From Anaerolineales bacterium (GTDB lineage: Bacteria; Chloroflexota; Anaerolineae; Anaerolineales; DRMV01): a stretch of DNA of 6,037 bases. Of the stretch, positions 5,955 through 6,037 are shown piece by piece. Below the pieces are notes generated by a model that saw only the letters and a program-made list of their open reading frames with translations, was not told the DNA's origin and did not search any database. The stretch is taken from NCBI GenBank assembly GCA_015484985.1, contig WFUL01000197.1:1-6037 (forward strand), read 5' to 3'. Each line of letters starts with the position of its first letter. Positions within the stretch are counted from its first letter, which is position 1. A program made the position numbers and the translations under genes.

Positions 5955-6037
5955 TTATGGTGAATGAACCGTCAACCAGACCTCCCGGCCGTCCGTGACG
6001 AGATGAATTTCGGTGATGGGGCCGGCCCGGGTGGAGA
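5955..6037 (-). CDS. C-terminal fragment of an unidentified protein
   Basis: A minus-strand frame enters from the right edge and ends at TAA (complement of 5955-5957). The 26 complete codons end in ITEIHLVTDGREVWLTVHSP, an alternating hydrophobic/polar pattern like two short beta strands joined by a DGRE turn, which looks like genuine coding sequence. The family is not recognisable from this length. The stop lies about 200 bases upstream of the deacetylase promoter. I see no GC hairpin with a T run after it and no RNA gene between 5754 and 5954, so how its transcript ends is unclear. Confidence 0.5.
   Translation of the reverse strand, partial: STRAGPITEIHLVTDGREVWLTVHSP

Overview
The window is high-GC bacterial DNA (about two-thirds G+C by eye). 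It holds seven complete or near-complete protein genes and a gene fragment at each edge. All recognisable products are bacterial families. Gene content (a viroplasmin/RNase H fusion, a short HD phosphohydrolase, a DUF218 protein, an EcfT-type permease), GC level and dense packing would fit a Chloroflexota/Anaerolineae-like, possibly thermophilic organism. That placement is inference from general resemblance; there is no rRNA or other phylogenetic marker here. I see no mobile element, CRISPR array, tRNA or rRNA.

Layout from right to left on the minus strand: the last 26 codons of an unidentified protein (5955-6037); a roughly 240-base gap with a strong extended -10 promoter and repeated TTCAC words; then a compact five-gene run. 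The run is a histone-deacetylase-like amidohydrolase (4698-5714), an M50 site-2-type membrane protease (4014-4670), an HD-domain phosphohydrolase (3475-4026), a SanA/YdcF-like DUF218 protein (2822-3478) and a viroplasmin-RNase H protein (2182-2796). Gaps are 27 and 25 bases and overlaps 13 and 4 bases, so one transcript is likely. The promoter places the transcription start about four bases before the first ATG, so the leading gene should be read from an essentially leaderless mRNA.

Convergent to that run is one plus-strand gene for an EcfT/CbiQ-type transmembrane component of an energy-coupling-factor transporter (1328-2155), with no ATPase or substrate-binding partner in the window. Divergent from it, only 22 bases away start to start, is an M24 (Xaa-Pro dipeptidase-like) metallopeptidase, followed within a few bases by the N-terminus of a membrane-anchored protein that runs off the left edge.

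The oddest point is the start of the M24 gene. The well-placed ribosome site and ATG at 1305 open a different frame from the peptidase body. Joining the two frames at 1264-1266 restores a typical family N-terminus, so there is either a one-base deletion (real or sequencing error) or an unusual TTG start. The genes of the five-gene run share no evident pathway; their grouping looks like a housekeeping/stress cluster. I found no convincing evidence of a wholly new system.
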